Shown here piece after piece: positions 13,482 through 14,796 of a stretch of 14,796 bases of DNA (positions are counted from its first letter, which is position 1; each line of letters starts with the position of its first letter). The notes beneath the pieces were generated by a model. That model was not told where the DNA came from. It made no database searches and saw only the letters and a list, made by a program, of their open reading frames with translations. A program made the position numbers and the translations under genes. Source of the DNA: S34-282 sp034422075 (GTDB lineage: Bacteria > Chloroflexota > Dehalococcoidia > Lucifugimonadales > Australimonadaceae); assembly GCA_034422075.1 (NCBI GenBank), contig DAOUJX010000073.1:1-14796 (forward strand), written 5' to 3'.

Positions 13482-14647
13482 GCGGATGCTGCGGCCATGA
13501 GCCGCTCGCGCAGAGCAGGCGTCTGCGCGGCATCGATCGCCGTCCACGCGAGCCCCAGCGCCGCATCAAATACCGCGCGGTCCGCCGACTCCGTCGCACA
13601 CGCCGCCGTGAACTCCGGCTGGTGGTTCACCGCTCCCTTCGTGTCGATGCCGATGGAGGGGTGGATGGAGGGCAGGGCCAGCGATACGTTGCCCATATCG
13701 CTGGAGACCGGACGCCGCCACGCCTGCTCTTGGGAGATGAACGTGCGCCCTGTCCCCTCTTCCACGTTGCGTTGAAACAGGGCGGCCAACTCCATGTCGT
13801 GCTCCATGTGCGCAAACGGCTTGTTGCCGCCGTCTATCTCCAGCCCTGCGCCTATGGCGTGCGCGCCCGCCTCGAAGCAGCGCACTGCTTTGGCATAGAC
13901 ATCCGCCAGGTCGTCGAGCGTCCGTGCGCGTGCGCCAAAGTCGGCCGTCACCAGCTCGGGGATGATGTTGAAGGCATCGCCGCCCTTGGTGACGATACCG
14001 TGGATGCGGTCCGTCGTGCGGAGCGTTGGGCGCAGCAGGCCGATGGCCGTCTGCGCGAGCGCCATGGCATCGGCTGCATTGATGCCTTGGTCGGGCGCGG
14101 CAGCGGCATGCGCAGACTTGCCGTGGTAGCGCACCTCAAACCCCATCCCCGCGATGATCGGCACCGCCGCCATGTCTTCCGGCATGGGATGCGCCATCAT
14201 GGCGGCGTGCAGGCCGTCGAACGCACCCGCATCCAGCATCGCTATCTTGCCGCCGGACTTGATGTACTCCTCCGCCGGCGTGCCAAGGGCGGTGACGGTG
14301 ACGCCGATGTCGTCTGCCACCTCGGCGAGCGCGACTGCGGCGCCGAGCGACGACGCTGCGATGACGTTGTGCCCGCAAGCGTGGCCGATGCCCGGCAGCG
14401 CGTCGTACTCGACGCAGATGCCTATCTTGAGGGGCCCGGAGCCGCGCGTTGCCACGAAAGCTGTCGGCAAGCCCGCAACTCCGCGCTCGACCCCGAATCC
14501 CGCGTCGCTGAACGCTTCGCTCAGCACTTCAGCCGACCGCTCTTCCTCGTAGGCGATCTCGGGGTGAGCGTGGAGGGTATGGCTCACGCCGATGAGCCGC
14601 TCCCGCACACGCTCCAATGCAGCACGCGCACCGTCCTTCGCTTGCAT
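13478..14647 (-). CDS. M20-family amidohydrolase (AbgB/ACY1L2-like)
   Basis: The 389-residue protein is a metal-dependent amidohydrolase of peptidase family M20, cutting an amide bond of an N-acyl amino acid or small dipeptide. HAHPEIAYEE starts at 26, EYDALPGIGHACGHN at 80-94 (ligand candidates C91 and H93), GTPAEE at 122-127 (catalytic or ligand E126/E127), H153 in AHPM, H180 in HGKSAHAA at the start of the dimerisation domain, and H342 in NHQPEF near the end. SSDMGNVS at 315-322 and the form of the blocks point to the p-aminobenzoyl-glutamate hydrolase/ACY1L2 branch rather than to desuccinylase enzymes. The substrate is not predictable. The ATG at 14647-14645 has AAGGAGG at 14661-14655 with 7 nt spacing. 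It has no signal peptide, so it is probably cytosolic. Confidence 0.92.
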   Translation of the reverse strand: MQAKDGARAALERVRERLIGVSHTLHAHPEIAYEEERSAEVLSEAFSDAGFGVERGVAGLPTAFVATRGSGPLKIGICVEYDALPGIGHACGHNVIAASSLGAAVALAEVADDIGVTVTALGTPAEEYIKSGGKIAMLDAGAFDGLHAAMMAHPMPEDMAAVPIIAGMGFEVRYHGKSAHAAAAPDQGINAADAMALAQTAIGLLRPTLRTTDRIHGIVTKGGDAFNIIPELVTADFGARARTLDDLADVYAKAVRCFEAGAHAIGAGLEIDGGNKPFAHMEHDMELAALFQRNVEEGTGRTFISQEQAWRRPVSSDMGNVSLALPSIHPSIGIDTKGAVNHQPEFTAACATESADRAVFDAALGLAWTAIDAAQTPALRERLMAAASA

Positions 14648-14664
14648 GACAGCGCCTCCTTGGG

Positions 14665-14685
14665 TTTGGCGCAGCCTACGCCAAA
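14665..14685. repeat. Perfect 7-bp inverted repeat just upstream of the M20 gene
   Basis: TTTGGCG (14665-14671) and CGCCAAA (14679-14685) are exact reverse complements around a 7 nt loop. The repeat ends 4 nt before the ribosome binding site of the M20 gene. It could be an operator, a leader hairpin of the M20 transcript, or part of the end of the preceding gene. Its left arm is also part of a longer-range pairing with 14724-14733. Confidence 0.45.
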
Positions 14686-14717
14686 GAGGCCGCCGCCGCC
14701 AACGTCCGCTCCCCAGG

Positions 14718-14733
14718 TGGCGCGGCTGCGCCA
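14718..14733 (-). terminator. Candidate hairpin directly after the stop of the VOC-like gene
   Basis: TGGCGC (14718-14723) and GCGCCA (14728-14733) pair perfectly around a 4 nt loop, and the structure begins one base past the TAA at 14737-14735. The position suggests transcription termination or mRNA end protection, but no T-tract follows on the minus strand. Confidence 0.35.
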
Positions 14734-14734
14734 G

Positions 14735-14796
14735 TTAGGATGAGGGCGCGAATTGAATGATGGCGAAGTGCGCGCCCTGCGGGTCCTGCAGGAAGG
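14735..14796 (-). CDS. C-terminal end of a VOC (glyoxalase/bleomycin resistance-like) protein, cut by the right edge
   Basis: The minus strand encodes FLQDPQGAHFAIIQFAPSS and then TAA (14737-14735). The pattern LxDPxGAxFAIIQ is the usual last beta strand of vicinal oxygen chelate (VOC) domains, a small fold used by glyoxalases, dioxygenases and resistance proteins. Only 19 residues lie in the window, so function and full length cannot be judged. It is upstream of the M20 gene on the same strand, with 87 nt between them holding two hairpins. Confidence 0.65.
   Translation of the reverse strand, partial: FLQDPQGAHFAIIQFAPSS

Noticed and set aside
14688..14699. GCC triplet repeat
   Set aside because: Four short GCC units are ordinary low complexity in GC-rich DNA; there is no evidence of a functional repeat.
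13310..14743. Plus-strand open frame of 477 codons opposite the M20 and sodB genes
   Set aside because: It is antisense to two well-supported enzymes, its translation is Arg/His/Ala-rich with no family motif, and GC-rich coding DNA commonly leaves such frames open.

Overview
The window is GC-rich, densely coded bacterial DNA with frequent GTG starts, good AAGGAG-type ribosome binding sites and several 1-4 nt gene overlaps. It looks chromosomal. I see no rRNA, tRNA, CRISPR array, insertion sequence or phage gene. The gene order sirC-hemA-hemC-cobA/hemD-hemB-x-hemL, together with a MoxR/DUF58/TgpA cluster, is most suggestive of a Chloroflexota lineage (Dehalococcoidia or SAR202-like). That assignment is inference from gene order, not from a marker gene. 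An iron-type superoxide dismutase suggests exposure to oxygen.

Layout. (1) Positions 71-5436, minus strand: a four-gene operon transcribed right to left, in the order MoxR-type AAA+ ATPase, DUF58 protein, TgpA-type membrane transglutaminase, then a 3-hydroxyisobutyrate dehydrogenase-like oxidoreductase. A possible further gene runs off the left edge. (2) Positions 5437-5627: a divergent control region. It holds a good minus-strand promoter, a possible plus-strand promoter sharing its -10 element, a palindrome in the moxR leader, and a structured leader ahead of the tetrapyrrole operon. (3) Positions 5628-12782, plus strand: a seven-gene tetrapyrrole operon. HemA and HemL make 5-aminolevulinate from glutamyl-tRNA. 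HemB, HemC and HemD convert it to uroporphyrinogen III. The CobA half of the CobA-HemD fusion and SirC then carry it to precorrin-2 and sirohydrochlorin (siroheme, cobalamin or alternative haem branches). No hemE, coproporphyrinogen oxidase or protohaem ferrochelatase gene is present here. An uncharacterised 144-residue protein sits between hemB and hemL. (4) Positions 12831-14796, minus strand: an Fe-type superoxide dismutase, an M20-family amidohydrolase, and the last codons of a VOC/glyoxalase-like gene cut by the right edge.

The core enzymes are ordinary. The parts most worth a second look are the unknown gene inside the haem operon, the control region at 5437-5627, a possible leaderless internal start at cobA-hemD, the altered active-site loop of the dehydrogenase, and the competing hairpins upstream of the M20 gene.
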